Of a DNA stretch of 64,000 nt, positions 25,725 to 34,745 are shown in pieces. A program made the position numbers and the translations under genes. The stretch is from positions 3,118,501 through 3,182,500 of the forward strand of contig CP136571.1 in assembly GCA_035192965.1 (NCBI GenBank). The letters are read 5' to 3'. Origin of the DNA: Fuscovulum sp. (lineage in GTDB: Bacteria; Pseudomonadota; Alphaproteobacteria; Rhodobacterales; Rhodobacteraceae). Each line of letters starts with the position of its first letter. Position 1 is the first letter of the stretch. The notes beneath the pieces are model-generated. The model did not search any database and was not told the origin of the DNA. It saw nothing but the letters and a program-made list of their open reading frames with translations.

Positions 25725-26782
25725 CCCGATCCTTCACCTTTCCAGGCCTGACCACCCGCGTCATCTTTGGGGCGGGCACCCTCGCGCAAGTGGCAGATGA
25801 GGTGCAGCGTTTGGGCCATGCCCGTGCGCTGATCCTGTCCACCCCGCATCAGGCCGATCAGGCGCAATCGCTGGCCGACACGCTCGGCCCCCTTGCCGCA
25901 GGCGTCTTTGCCGGGGCGGCGATGCACACGCCAACAGACGTGACCGAAACCGCCGTTGCGGCCTTCACGGACAGCGGGGCCACCTGCGTGATCAGTTTGG
26001 GCGGCGGCTCCACCACGGGGCTGGGCAAGGCGATTGCCGTGCGGACAGGGGCCGATCAACTGGTGATCCCCACCACCTATGCCGGGTCGGAAATGACCGA
26101 CATCCTCGGCGAAACTGCAGCTGGCGAGAAAACCACCCGCCGCGACCCCGCCATCCGGCCCGAGGTGGTGATCTATGACGTCGACCTGACGCTGTCGTTG
26201 CCTGTCACCCTGACCATGACTTCGGCGCTGAACGCCATCGCCCACGCGATGGAGGCCTTCTATGCCCCCGATCGCAACCCGGTGATCGAGGCGATGTGCC
26301 GCGATGCCATGCGCGCCTTTCACACCGCTTTGCCCGTCCTGCACAGCGATCCGCTTAACCGCGACGCGCGGGCCGAGGCGCTCTATGCCGCGTGGTGCTG
26401 CTCCACCGCGCTGGGGCAGGTCAGCATGGCCCTGCATCACAAGCTGGCCCATGTGCTGGGCGGGTCTTTCGGGATGCCGCATGCAGAAACCCACGCCGTG
26501 CTGCTTCCCCATACCACTGCCTTCAATGAAGTGGCGGCGCCCGCGCTTTTGGCCCCGATCTCCGACATCTTCGGCTCCCCCGCCGGCGCCGGGCTGTGGG
26601 ATTTCGCCGCTCGCATCGGCGCGCCCCAGCGCCTCGCTGATCTCGGTCTTGCGGAACCCGACCTCGACCGCGCCGCCGACATCGCGCTGCGCAATGCCTA
26701 TTGGAACCCGCGCCCCTTCAGCCGCGACGATATCCGCGATCTGCTTCAGGCGGCGTTTGAAGGGCGCCGCCCAACCAACTGA
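25721..26782 (+). CDS. Maleylacetate reductase
   Basis: A 353-residue member of the iron-containing alcohol dehydrogenase superfamily, maleylacetate reductase branch. Seen: FGAGTLAQVADEVQRLG, the nucleotide-binding SLGGGSTTGLGKAIA (about 89-103), IPTTYAGSEMT, MTSALNAIAHAMEA and HKLAHVLGGSFGMPHAETHAVLLPH with the metal-site histidines. It reduces maleylacetate to 3-oxoadipate with NAD(P)H, the step after hydroxyquinol or chlorohydroquinone ring cleavage. Its presence ties both kinds of dioxygenase in this island to a common end product. It overlaps the preceding hydrolase by four bases. No 3-oxoadipate CoA-transferase or thiolase is in the window. Confidence 0.92.
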   Translation: MTRSFTFPGLTTRVIFGAGTLAQVADEVQRLGHARALILSTPHQADQAQSLADTLGPLAAGVFAGAAMHTPTDVTETAVAAFTDSGATCVISLGGGSTTGLGKAIAVRTGADQLVIPTTYAGSEMTDILGETAAGEKTTRRDPAIRPEVVIYDVDLTLSLPVTLTMTSALNAIAHAMEAFYAPDRNPVIEAMCRDAMRAFHTALPVLHSDPLNRDARAEALYAAWCCSTALGQVSMALHHKLAHVLGGSFGMPHAETHAVLLPHTTAFNEVAAPALLAPISDIFGSPAGAGLWDFAARIGAPQRLADLGLAEPDLDRAADIALRNAYWNPRPFSRDDIRDLLQAAFEGRRPTN

Positions 26783-26818
26783 AATCAAAGGCCAACAGAA
26801 CTTCTAGGGAGGACGACC

Positions 26819-28093
26819 ATGCTGACCAGACGGAAATTCCTGCACTCCACCGCCGCAACCGGCCTGACGATTGCCGCGTCCGGCCTTGCCGCCCCCGCCA
26901 TCGCGCAAGGGGCGAAAATCAAGCTGGGCTATGTCAGCCCGCAATCCGGGCCGCTGGCAGGCTTTGCCGAAAGCGACGACTACAACATCAAATCCTTCCT
27001 CGCGACCGACGCGGGCAAGAACTTTGAGGTGATCGTCAAGGACAGCCAGTCCAACCCCAACCGCGCGGCGGAAGTGGCCAAGGAACTGATCGTGTCCGAT
27101 GAGATCGACCTGATGCTGGTCGCCTCTACCCCGGAAAACACCAACCCGGTGGCCACCACTTGCGAAGCCGAGGGCGTTCCCGTCATCTCGACCAAGGCGC
27201 CCTGGCAGCCGTGGTTCATCGGCCAGCAGGGCAACCCCGGCGATCCGGCCAGCTGGAAGCCCTTCGACTTCGCCTTCCACTATTTCTGGGGGCTGGAGGA
27301 CGTGATCGCCGTCTTCCTGAACATGTGGAACCAGATAGAGACCAACAAGATGGTCGGCGGCCTTTTCCCAAATGACGGCGACGGAAACGCTTGGGGTGAT
27401 CCGAATGTGGGCGTGGGCCCCGGTTTCGCGGCGGCGGGTTACACCCTCACCGATCCGGGTCGCTATCAGAACCTGACCGATGATTTCAGCGCCCAGATCA
27501 ACGCCTTCAAGGCCGCGAGCGCAGAAATCGTCACCGGCGTTGTGATCCCGCCCGATTTCACCACCTTCCGCAATCAGGCCATCCAGCAGGGTTTCAATCC
27601 CAAGATCATCACTGTGGCCAAGGCCATCCTCTTCCCGCAATCGGTGGAAGCGCTGGGTGAGGCCGGGCATAACCTGTCATCCGAAGTGTGGTGGTCCAAC
27701 ACCCACCCGTTCAAATCCTCGCTCACCGGCATGTCGGCAGCCGACCTTGCTGCCGATTTCACCGCGCAGACCGGCCGCCCCTGGACGCAACCTATCGGCT
27801 TCATTCATTCGCTGTTCGAGGTGGCGACCAACGTCATGGGCCGCGTCGACGACGTGACCGATGCCGAAGGCGTGGCCGCTGCGATCGCCGCCACCAACAT
27901 GGATACGATGGTGGGCAAGATCGCATGGGATGGCGCTGGCCTGCCGCCCTTTGCTGCCACCAACGTCTGCAAGACGCAACTGGTGGGTGGCCAGTGGCGG
28001 CGCAATGCCGACGGCACCTTTGCCCTCGTCGTGGTCGACAATCAGACCGCGCCGAACATCCCCACCGGCGGCGTGATGGAGGCGCTGGCCTGA
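26819..28093 (+). CDS. Branched-chain-type ABC transporter substrate-binding protein, Tat-exported
   Basis: A 424-residue periplasmic binding protein of the LivJ-like type-I fold. The N-terminus carries a twin-arginine signal (LTRRKFLHSTAATG, cleavage near AIAQ-GA). The mature part begins IKLGYVSPQSGPLAGFAESD and contains the NRAAEVAKELIVSDEIDLML segment. It has an AGGGAGG ribosome binding site. It heads a full Liv-type importer (28144-31508) located inside an aromatic-degradation island, so an aromatic acid or phenolic substrate is more likely than an amino acid. A perfect hairpin follows the stop. Folded export by Tat is common in these binding proteins of Rhodobacteraceae. Confidence 0.92.
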   Translation: MLTRRKFLHSTAATGLTIAASGLAAPAIAQGAKIKLGYVSPQSGPLAGFAESDDYNIKSFLATDAGKNFEVIVKDSQSNPNRAAEVAKELIVSDEIDLMLVASTPENTNPVATTCEAEGVPVISTKAPWQPWFIGQQGNPGDPASWKPFDFAFHYFWGLEDVIAVFLNMWNQIETNKMVGGLFPNDGDGNAWGDPNVGVGPGFAAAGYTLTDPGRYQNLTDDFSAQINAFKAASAEIVTGVVIPPDFTTFRNQAIQQGFNPKIITVAKAILFPQSVEALGEAGHNLSSEVWWSNTHPFKSSLTGMSAADLAADFTAQTGRPWTQPIGFIHSLFEVATNVMGRVDDVTDAEGVAAAIAATNMDTMVGKIAWDGAGLPPFAATNVCKTQLVGGQWRRNADGTFALVVVDNQTAPNIPTGGVMEALA

Positions 28094-28100
28094 TCCCCCT

Positions 28101-28126
28101 GCCCCGGCCCATCCAAGGGCCGGGGC
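28101..28126 (+). terminator. Hairpin after the Liv-type binding protein gene
   Basis: A perfect 10-bp GC stem (28101-28110 with 28117-28126, 6-nt loop) begins 7 bases after the stop codon. Only three T follow, so it may act as an mRNA-stabilising or attenuating hairpin, not a full terminator. Confidence 0.65.
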
Positions 28127-28143
28127 CACTTTCGGAGCGGTGC

Positions 28144-28863
28144 ATGACCATCCTCGACCTCAGCGACGTGTCCAAAAGCTTCGGTGCCCTCAAGGTCACC
28201 GATGGCGTGTCCTTTTCCGTGCCGCGCGGACAGGCGCTGGGGATCATCGGGCCGAACGGGGCGGGCAAATCCACCCTGTTCAACCTGATCACCGGCAATA
28301 TCGCGCCCGATGCCGGAAAGATCACCTTCCTCGGTCAGGATGTCACGCGCCGCCCGGCGATGGACCGCGTCCGCATGGGCGTGGGCCGCAGCTTTCAGAT
28401 CCCCCAGCCGTTCGAAGGGCTGACCGTCTATGAAAACCTCGCCGTGGCCGCCAGTTTCGGACAGGGCAAGTCTGAGGCAGCGGTTACCGATGACTGCGTG
28501 CGTATCCTGCACGACACCGAACTGATGCGCCTGGCCAACACGCCCGCAGGGGCGCTTTCCCTGCTCGATCGCAAGCGGCTGGAACTGGCCCGCGCTATGG
28601 CCACAGGGCCGGAACTGCTGCTCTTGGATGAAATCGCGGGCGGGCTGACCGAGGGCGAATGCAAGGCGCTGGTCGCCACGATCAAAGGGCTGCACGCGCA
28701 GGGCATGACAATCATCTGGATCGAACACGTCCTGCACGCCCTGACCGCCGTCGTCGAACGTCTGCTGGTGCTGGATTTTGGCCGAGTCATCGGAATTGGC
28801 GAGCCGGAGGCGATCATGGCCTCCAAGGAAGTGCGCGAGATCTATCTGGGGATCGAGGCATGA
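28144..28863 (+). CDS. Liv-type ABC transporter ATP-binding protein (LivG-like)
   Basis: A 239-residue ATPase with Walker A GPNGAGKST (36-44), Q-loop in SFQIPQPFEGLTVYEN and Walker B ELLLLDEIAGGL. The ABC signature is unusual: where LivG has a LAYGQ-type motif this protein reads ALSLLDRKRLELARA. The rest of the helical domain is normal. It forms the import ATPase with the LivF-like protein encoded next, overlapping it by four bases. ATG 28144 is chosen because it begins the family's TILDLSDVSKSFG start; longer frames upstream have no similarity. The substrate is probably the aromatic compound degraded by the surrounding genes. Confidence 0.92.
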   Translation: MTILDLSDVSKSFGALKVTDGVSFSVPRGQALGIIGPNGAGKSTLFNLITGNIAPDAGKITFLGQDVTRRPAMDRVRMGVGRSFQIPQPFEGLTVYENLAVAASFGQGKSEAAVTDDCVRILHDTELMRLANTPAGALSLLDRKRLELARAMATGPELLLLDEIAGGLTEGECKALVATIKGLHAQGMTIIWIEHVLHALTAVVERLLVLDFGRVIGIGEPEAIMASKEVREIYLGIEA

Positions 28864-29567
28864 CCTTGCTGGAAACAAAGGGCCTCACCGCCAGCTATGG
28901 CCAGTTCCGCGCCCTATTCGGCGTGGATGTCTCGCTGTCGGCGGGCGAAACCGTCGCCATCATCGGCGCGAATGGCGCGGGCAAATCCACCCTATTGCGG
29001 TCGATCACCGGCATCCTGCGCAATGACGCAGGCATGGTCCTTCACAGGGGCGACGCTATCGGGACACTGCCGCCCGAGTCCGTCATGCAGCGCGGCATTG
29101 CTATGGTACCCGAAGGGCGCAAACTGTTCCCCTCGCTCTCGGTCGAAGAAAACCTCAAGATCGGCGGTCAGGTCCGCAAGGCGTCTGGCCCTTGGTCGCT
29201 GGACGCGATCTATGACCTCTTCCCGATCCTGCGCGAAAAGCGGAACGTGCCCGGCACCGCGCTTTCGGGGGGCCAGCAGCAGATGGTGGCCATAGGGCGC
29301 GCGCTGATGTCCAACCCCGAAGTTCTGCTCTGCGATGAAATCAGCCTCGGCCTCGCTCCCGTCGTGATCCGCGACATCTATGCCGCCATGCCCCGCATCA
29401 AGGCATCGGGGGCCGCGATCATAGTGGTCGAACAGGACATCGGCCGTGCGCTTTCAGTCGCCGACCGCGTCTATTGCATGATGGAGGGCCGGGTCACCCT
29501 TGCCGCCCCTGCGGCCACGGTCAGCCGTGCCGCCATCCACACCGCCTATTTCGGAGATGCCGCATGA
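28860..29567 (+). CDS. Liv-type ABC transporter ATP-binding protein (LivF-like)
   Basis: A 235-residue ATPase with Walker A GANGAGKST (36-44), signature ALSGGQQQMVAIGRAL and Walker B VLLCDEISLGLAP; the usual Pro after Asp-Glu is replaced by Ile. Start ATG 28860 overlaps the stop of the LivG-like gene (ATGA). It is the partner ATPase of the same importer. Its stop overlaps the first permease by four bases, so the transporter genes are translationally coupled throughout. Confidence 0.93.
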   Translation: MTLLETKGLTASYGQFRALFGVDVSLSAGETVAIIGANGAGKSTLLRSITGILRNDAGMVLHRGDAIGTLPPESVMQRGIAMVPEGRKLFPSLSVEENLKIGGQVRKASGPWSLDAIYDLFPILREKRNVPGTALSGGQQQMVAIGRALMSNPEVLLCDEISLGLAPVVIRDIYAAMPRIKASGAAIIVVEQDIGRALSVADRVYCMMEGRVTLAAPAATVSRAAIHTAYFGDAA

Positions 29568-30427
29568 TCTGGATCGATACCCTCGTCCAAGGCATCCTGC
29601 TGGGCGGGCTTTACGCCCTGTTCGCAGCCGGCCTTAGCCTCGTCTTCGGCATCATGCGGCTGGTCAATCTGGCGCATGGCGACATGATCATCTTTGCCGC
29701 CTTCGCCATCCTGCTGATCACCGGCAGCCTTGGCCTGAACCCGTTCCTTGCCGCGCTGATCGCCGCGCCACTGATGTTCGCACTGGGCTGGGCACTGCAA
29801 CGCTTCGTGCTGAACCGCGTGCTGGGCAAGGATATCCTTCCCCCTCTGCTGGTCACCTTCGGCCTTTCCGTCGCGCTCCAGAACGGAATGCTGGAGGCTT
29901 TCTCCGCCGACAGCCAGCGCATCCCCGCAGGACCACTGGAAAGCGCGTCAGTTGACCTCGGCATCATGACCGTGGGCTGGATGCCGCTATTGACCTTTGC
30001 CACCGCCATCGCAGTGATCGTGGGGCTGAACCAGATCTTCTACCGCACCGCCCTTGGCCGTGCCTTCCGCGCCACCAGCGATGATCCGGTCACGGCTAGC
30101 CTGATGGGCATCGCCCCGAAGGGCATCTTCGCCATCGCCACAGGCCTTGCAATGGTCGTGGTCACCATCGCAGCACTCTACCTTGGCATGCGGGCGAATT
30201 TCGATCCCTCCATCGGCCCCGCGCGCCTGATCTATGCCTTCGAGGCGGTGATCATCGGCGGTCTGGGCAGCCTCTGGGGCACGTTGGCGGGCGGCATCAT
30301 CATCGGGGTGGCGCAAACGATGGGCGCGGCGATCAACCCGGAATGGCAAATCCTGGCTGGCCACATCGCCTTTCTGATCGTGCTTCTCATTCGCCCGCGC
30401 GGCCTGTTCCCACGGGCGGTGGATTGA
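29564..30427 (+). CDS. Liv-type ABC transporter permease (LivH-like)
   Basis: A 287-residue inner-membrane permease with about eight helices. The family landmarks are QGILLGGLYALFAAGLSLVFG, MRLVNLAHGDMI near the N-terminus and YAFEAVIIGGLGSLWGTLAGG near the C-terminus. It starts at ATG 29564, overlapping the ATPase stop by four bases, and is followed by the LivM-like permease after one base. It forms half of the translocation channel. Confidence 0.93.
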   Translation: MIWIDTLVQGILLGGLYALFAAGLSLVFGIMRLVNLAHGDMIIFAAFAILLITGSLGLNPFLAALIAAPLMFALGWALQRFVLNRVLGKDILPPLLVTFGLSVALQNGMLEAFSADSQRIPAGPLESASVDLGIMTVGWMPLLTFATAIAVIVGLNQIFYRTALGRAFRATSDDPVTASLMGIAPKGIFAIATGLAMVVVTIAALYLGMRANFDPSIGPARLIYAFEAVIIGGLGSLWGTLAGGIIIGVAQTMGAAINPEWQILAGHIAFLIVLLIRPRGLFPRAVD

Positions 30428-30428
30428 C

Positions 30429-31508
30429 ATGACCCATCACGTCGCCACCCGCACCCGCACCGGCACCATCGCAGGCATCGCCGCGCTCGCACTGATCGTG
30501 CTGGGCCTTGCCTTGCCCGCCATCGCGCCCCGCGCGCTGATGCAAGATCTGTTCACCATCCTCACCCTGCTCACGCTTGCGCAGCTCTGGAACCTGCTTG
30601 CAGGCTATGGCGGCCTTGTCAGCGTGGGCCAGCAGGCCTTCGTCGGCATCGGGGCCTATGCCATGTTTGCAGGTGTCATCCTGTGGGGCATGGACCCGGT
30701 CCTTGCCATCCCGCTGGGCGGCATCGCTGCACTGGCCCTGTCGATCCCCACCGCCTTCTTCGCCTTTCGCCTGCAAGGCGCCTATTTCGCCATTGGCACC
30801 TGGGTCATCGCCGAGGTCACCCGCCTGCTCGTCGCCCAATGGAAGGCGCTGGGCGGTGGCACAGGCACATCCCTCCCGCGCGAGGCAACCTCCGATATCA
30901 TCGGGGTCGAGGCGATCCGCACGCTGTTCGACGTGCGTGAAGCAGCCGCCCGCGACATCCTCGCCTATTGGCTGGCACTGGCGCTGGCCGCCGTCACCAT
31001 CGCAGCAATCTACTGGCTTTTGCGCAACCGCCTCGGCCTGGCCCTTGCCGCCGTCCGCGACAACACCGAGGCCGCGAAATCCGTGGGCGTTGATGCCCGC
31101 CGCATCAAATGGGCGGTGTTCCTGATCGCGGCCTTCGTCACCGGCGTGACCGGCGCGCTGATTTATGTCCAGACCGCCCGCATCTCGCCGGATGCCGCCT
31201 TCAGCGTCACCGACTGGACCGCCTATGTCATCTTCATCGTCGTCATCGGCGGCATCGGCCGCATCGAAGGCCCGATCGTCGGTGTCATCGTCTTCTACAT
31301 ACTGCAATCCACGCTCGCCGATTATGGTGCGTGGTATCTACTGACGCTTGGCCTGATCGCCATAGCGGTGATGCTGTTCGCCCCGCGCGGGCTCTGGGGC
31401 CTCTTGTCCGACCGTACCGGCCTGCACCTGTTCCCTGTTCAACGCCGTCTCGTCCAAAGCGGGCCCGACGCTGGCCCGTCCATGACCCAAAGGGAGGAAC
31501 GATCATGA
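30429..31508 (+). CDS. Liv-type ABC transporter permease (LivM-like)
   Basis: A 359-residue inner-membrane permease. Seen: LAGYGGLVSVGQQAFVGIGAYAMF (the conserved LivM loop), GAYFAIGTWVIAEV, LGLALAAVRDNTEAAKSVG (cytoplasmic coupling region) and a last helix followed by an Arg-rich, Pro-rich tail of about 30 residues. It completes the importer together with the LivH-like permease. Its stop overlaps the NTF2-like gene by four bases, so that exported protein is made with the transporter. Confidence 0.93.
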   Translation: MTHHVATRTRTGTIAGIAALALIVLGLALPAIAPRALMQDLFTILTLLTLAQLWNLLAGYGGLVSVGQQAFVGIGAYAMFAGVILWGMDPVLAIPLGGIAALALSIPTAFFAFRLQGAYFAIGTWVIAEVTRLLVAQWKALGGGTGTSLPREATSDIIGVEAIRTLFDVREAAARDILAYWLALALAAVTIAAIYWLLRNRLGLALAAVRDNTEAAKSVGVDARRIKWAVFLIAAFVTGVTGALIYVQTARISPDAAFSVTDWTAYVIFIVVIGGIGRIEGPIVGVIVFYILQSTLADYGAWYLLTLGLIAIAVMLFAPRGLWGLLSDRTGLHLFPVQRRLVQSGPDAGPSMTQREERS

Positions 31509-32047
31509 CCAACGAAAAAACCGGCCTGACCCGCCGCGATGCACTGGCCGCTGTTGCTGCGGCAGGCGCCGCCGCCGTGGCCGCGCCAGCCGTCGCGCAA
31601 TCCGCAACCGATGATGACCGCAAGGCCGTCGCAGAAAGCTATCTGAAATCTCTGGATGCGGGCGGCGTGTCACCCACCACCGGCCTTGGCCTGTTCGACC
31701 ATTTCTCTGACGATGCCGAGGTTTTCTTTCCCAAATGGGGTGTCGCGCGCGGCAAGGAAGAAGTGATCAAGATGTTCTCGGATGTCGGCGGCACGCTGAA
31801 GGGCATCACGCACCATTATGACAAGTTCATCTGGTACATGAACGGCAGTGACAGTTTTGCCGTCGAAGGCACCAGCGAAGGCGAGCATCGCGATGGCCCT
31901 TGGATGGCTGATCAGCCCAAATGGGGTGCAGGCCGTTTCTGCGATTGCTTTACCGTCAAGGACGGCAAGATCACCCGGTTGTTCATCTATCTCGACCCTG
32001 ATTATGCCGGCAAGGACACCGCCCGTTACGGCTGGATCCCGGCCTGA
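31505..32047 (+). CDS. NTF2/SnoaL-like protein with a twin-arginine signal
   Basis: A 180-residue protein with an N-terminal Tat signal (LTRRDALAAVAAAGA, cleavage near AVAQ-SA) followed by a cone-shaped NTF2/SnoaL fold: YLKSLDAG, LFDHFSDDAEVFFPKWG, ARGKEEVIKMF, a central HHYDKFIW strand and a final RLFIYLDPDYAG. NTF2-like proteins bind small hydrophobic ligands or act as hydrolases or isomerases. Here it would be periplasmic. The gene lies between the importer and the flavin monooxygenase, with a four-base overlap to the LivM-like gene, which suggests binding or conversion of the aromatic substrate before import. Function not established. Confidence 0.82.
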   Translation: MTNEKTGLTRRDALAAVAAAGAAAVAAPAVAQSATDDDRKAVAESYLKSLDAGGVSPTTGLGLFDHFSDDAEVFFPKWGVARGKEEVIKMFSDVGGTLKGITHHYDKFIWYMNGSDSFAVEGTSEGEHRDGPWMADQPKWGAGRFCDCFTVKDGKITRLFIYLDPDYAGKDTARYGWIPA

Positions 32048-32103
32048 GATCACATCGCCGCCGGGCTGATCCCGGCGGCATCCCCTGACAAGAGGCTTTC
32101 GCA

Positions 32104-33861
32104 ATGTCCGCAGACATCACAACCGACGTCCTGATCATCGGCACAGGCCCCGCTGGCAGTGCCACCGCCGCCCTGCTGGCCAGCTACGGCGTCGAGGTCA
32201 TGGTCATCAACCGCTATCGCTGGCTGTCCAACACCCCCCGCGCGCACATCACCAACCAGCGCACGATGGAGGTGCTGCGCGATCTGGGGGCCGAGGTGGA
32301 AGCCGAGGCGATGATGCACGCCGCCCCCCAGCACCTGATGGGCGAAAACGTCTTTTGCGAAAGTCTGGCGGGCGAGGAACTGGGCCGGATGAAAAGCTGG
32401 GGCACCTCACCCCTGTCCAAAGCCGAACACCTGCTGTCCTCGCCCTGCGAGATGAACGATCTGCCGCAAACCTTCATGGAACCCATCCTGTTCAAGACCG
32501 CCTGTTCGCGCGGCGCGCAGGCGCGGATGAGCACAGAGTATGTCAGCCACGAACAGGATGATGACGGCGTCACCACCACCTGCCGGGATCGCCTGACAGG
32601 CAAGACCTTTACCGTGCGGTCGAAATTCTTGGTGGGCGCCGATGGCGGCAACAGCCTTGTCGCCGAACATCTTGGCCTGCCGTTCGAAGGCAAGATGGGC
32701 GTGGGCGGGTCGATGAACATCCTGTTCCGCGCCGACCTGTCGCGGTACGTCGCGCACCGCCCCTCGGTCCTGTATTGGGTGATGCAGCCCGGCGCGGATG
32801 TAGGCGGCATCGGCATGGGTCTGGTCCGGATGGTGCGGCCATGGAATGAATGGCTGATCGTGTGGGGCTATGACATCAACCAGCCTGCCCCCGTGGTGGA
32901 TGCTGCGATGGCCACGCAAGTGGCACGCCAACTTGTTGGTGACCCGGATCTGGAGATCGACCTGATCTCTGCCAACACCTGGACCGTCAACAACTGCTTT
33001 GCCACCCATATGCAAAAGGGTCGCGTCTTCATCATGGGCGACGCCGCCCACCGCCATCCGCCGTCGAACGGGCTTGGGTCCAATACCTCCATTCAGGATG
33101 GCTACAACCTTGCCTGGAAACTGGCTGCCGTGGTCAAAGGGCAAGCCACACCGAAACTGCTTGATAGCTACAGCGCGGAACGCGCCCCCATCGCACGCCA
33201 GATCGTTACCCGCGCCAACCAGTCCATCGCCGAATTCGGCCCGATTTTTGAGGCGTTGGGCATGGATGGCGGCGTCGATCACGACAAGATCCAGCGCAGC
33301 ATGGCCGCCCGCTGCGATGCCACCCCGGCGGCCGAGGCACAGCGAGAGGCCCTGCGCAAAGCCATCGAATTCAAAAAGTACGAATTCGATTGCCACGGGG
33401 TAGAGATGAACCAGCGCTACACTTCGGGCGCGGTGGTCACCGATGGCCAGCAACCGCCAGCCCCGAATGCGGATATGGAACTGCACTATCAGCCCACCAC
33501 ATATCCCGGTGCGCGCATGCCCCATGTTTGGGTCTTTGACCGGAATGGCGCGAAACATTCGACGCTCGACCTTACCGGAAAGGGCCAGTTCACCCTGATC
33601 ACCGGCATCGGCGGCGAAGCTTGGATTGCGGCAGCAGAGGCGCTGTCGAAAACCCTCGGCCTGCCCATCCGCACCGTAAAAATTGGCCCGCGCTGCGCAT
33701 TCGAAGATCACGGCGGCGACTGGGCCCGCGCCAGCGAAATCCGCGATGCGGGCTGCCTTCTGGTGCGCCCGGACCAGCACGTCGCATGGCGCGCGGCCAC
33801 CCTCACCAACGATCCGCAGGCCGATCTCACACGCGTCCTGCACGCCATTCTGGGACACTGA
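32104..33861 (+). CDS. FAD-dependent phenol-type monooxygenase (TfdB/PheA/PcpB family)
   Basis: A 585-residue class A flavoprotein hydroxylase. Seen: dinucleotide motif GTGPAG (about 13-18), the substrate-domain motif VGADGGNS (about 178-185) and the FAD ribityl motif VFIMGDAAHRHPPSNGLG (about 309-326). A C-terminal thioredoxin-like domain without active cysteines is typical of phenol hydroxylases. It hydroxylates a phenol using NAD(P)H and oxygen. With hydroxyquinol-type dioxygenases and maleylacetate reductase around it, resorcinol, hydroquinone or a 4-substituted phenol are plausible substrates. It has an AAGAGG ribosome binding site after a 56-base gap and is followed two bases later by the second intradiol dioxygenase. 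Confidence 0.92.
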   Translation: MSADITTDVLIIGTGPAGSATAALLASYGVEVMVINRYRWLSNTPRAHITNQRTMEVLRDLGAEVEAEAMMHAAPQHLMGENVFCESLAGEELGRMKSWGTSPLSKAEHLLSSPCEMNDLPQTFMEPILFKTACSRGAQARMSTEYVSHEQDDDGVTTTCRDRLTGKTFTVRSKFLVGADGGNSLVAEHLGLPFEGKMGVGGSMNILFRADLSRYVAHRPSVLYWVMQPGADVGGIGMGLVRMVRPWNEWLIVWGYDINQPAPVVDAAMATQVARQLVGDPDLEIDLISANTWTVNNCFATHMQKGRVFIMGDAAHRHPPSNGLGSNTSIQDGYNLAWKLAAVVKGQATPKLLDSYSAERAPIARQIVTRANQSIAEFGPIFEALGMDGGVDHDKIQRSMAARCDATPAAEAQREALRKAIEFKKYEFDCHGVEMNQRYTSGAVVTDGQQPPAPNADMELHYQPTTYPGARMPHVWVFDRNGAKHSTLDLTGKGQFTLITGIGGEAWIAAAEALSKTLGLPIRTVKIGPRCAFEDHGGDWARASEIRDAGCLLVRPDQHVAWRAATLTNDPQADLTRVLHAILGH

Positions 33862-33863
33862 CC

Positions 33864-34745
33864 ATGACCACCGAACAGGGATTCTTCACCGAGGCCGACA
33901 GCGCAGATGTGGTCATCAGCCGCAACCTGAACGCGCAGGATGAACGCCTGAAACAGGTGATGGCCGTCATCACCCGCAAATTGCATGAGGCGGTCAAGGA
34001 AATCGAACCAACCGAAGAGGAATGGTTCCGCGCCATCATGTTCCTCACGGACACAGGCCATATGTGCAACGATTGGCGGCAGGAATTCATCCTGCTGTCG
34101 GATGTGCTGGGTGTGTCGATGCTGGTGGATGCGATCAACAACCGCAAACCTTCGGGCGCGTCCGAATCCACCGTCCTTGGCCCCTTTCACGTGGCCGATG
34201 CGCCGGAACTGCCGATGGGGTCCAACATCTGCCTGGATCAGAAGGGCGAACCGATGCGGGTGCGTGGCCGCATCCTGGATACCGATGGAAACCCGATTGC
34301 CGGGGCAAAGATCGACGTGTGGCAAGCCAATGACGAAGGCTTCTACGATGTGCAGCAAAAGGGCATCCAGCCCGATTTCAACCTCCGCGGCGTGTTCCGC
34401 ACCGGGGCAGATGGCAGCTATCACTTCCGCGGGGTGAAGCCAAAATTCTATCCCATTCCCGATGATGGTCCAGTCGGCAAACTGCTGGCGCAACTGGGCC
34501 GCCATCCTTATCGCCCGGCCCATCTACATTACATCGTCGAGGCCCCGGGATTTGATCGCCTCGTCACGCATATCTTTGATCCCGACGATCCCTATATCCG
34601 TTCAGATGCTGTTTTTGGCGTGAAGCAAAGCCTGATGGCCAAGTTCCAGCCCGTCACCGACCCCGACGCCGCAAAGGCCGCCGGGTTTGACGGCCCCTTC
34701 CTTGACCTTGCTTTCGATTTTGTGCTGTCTCGCTCTGGGGCATGA
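33864..34745 (+). CDS. Intradiol ring-cleavage dioxygenase (hydroxyquinol 1,2-dioxygenase type)
   Basis: A 293-residue iron(III) dioxygenase, paralogue of the enzyme at 23205. N-terminal domain about 20-100 (IMFLTDTGHMCNDWRQEF), catalytic domain with Tyr161 (GFYDV), Tyr196 (PKFYPIPDDGP), His220 and His222 (RPAHLHY). The ligands fall at the same residue numbers in both paralogues. It directly follows the flavin monooxygenase gene by two bases, so it most likely cleaves that enzyme's product, hydroxyquinol or a substituted catechol. ATG 33864 is chosen because the upstream in-frame extension lies inside the monooxygenase gene. Confidence 0.92.
   Translation: MTTEQGFFTEADSADVVISRNLNAQDERLKQVMAVITRKLHEAVKEIEPTEEEWFRAIMFLTDTGHMCNDWRQEFILLSDVLGVSMLVDAINNRKPSGASESTVLGPFHVADAPELPMGSNICLDQKGEPMRVRGRILDTDGNPIAGAKIDVWQANDEGFYDVQQKGIQPDFNLRGVFRTGADGSYHFRGVKPKFYPIPDDGPVGKLLAQLGRHPYRPAHLHYIVEAPGFDRLVTHIFDPDDPYIRSDAVFGVKQSLMAKFQPVTDPDAAKAAGFDGPFLDLAFDFVLSRSGA

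Noticed and set aside
32407..33858. 483-codon open frame antisense to the flavin monooxygenase
   Set aside because: The plus-strand monooxygenase has all its catalytic motifs; the antisense product has no recognisable pattern.
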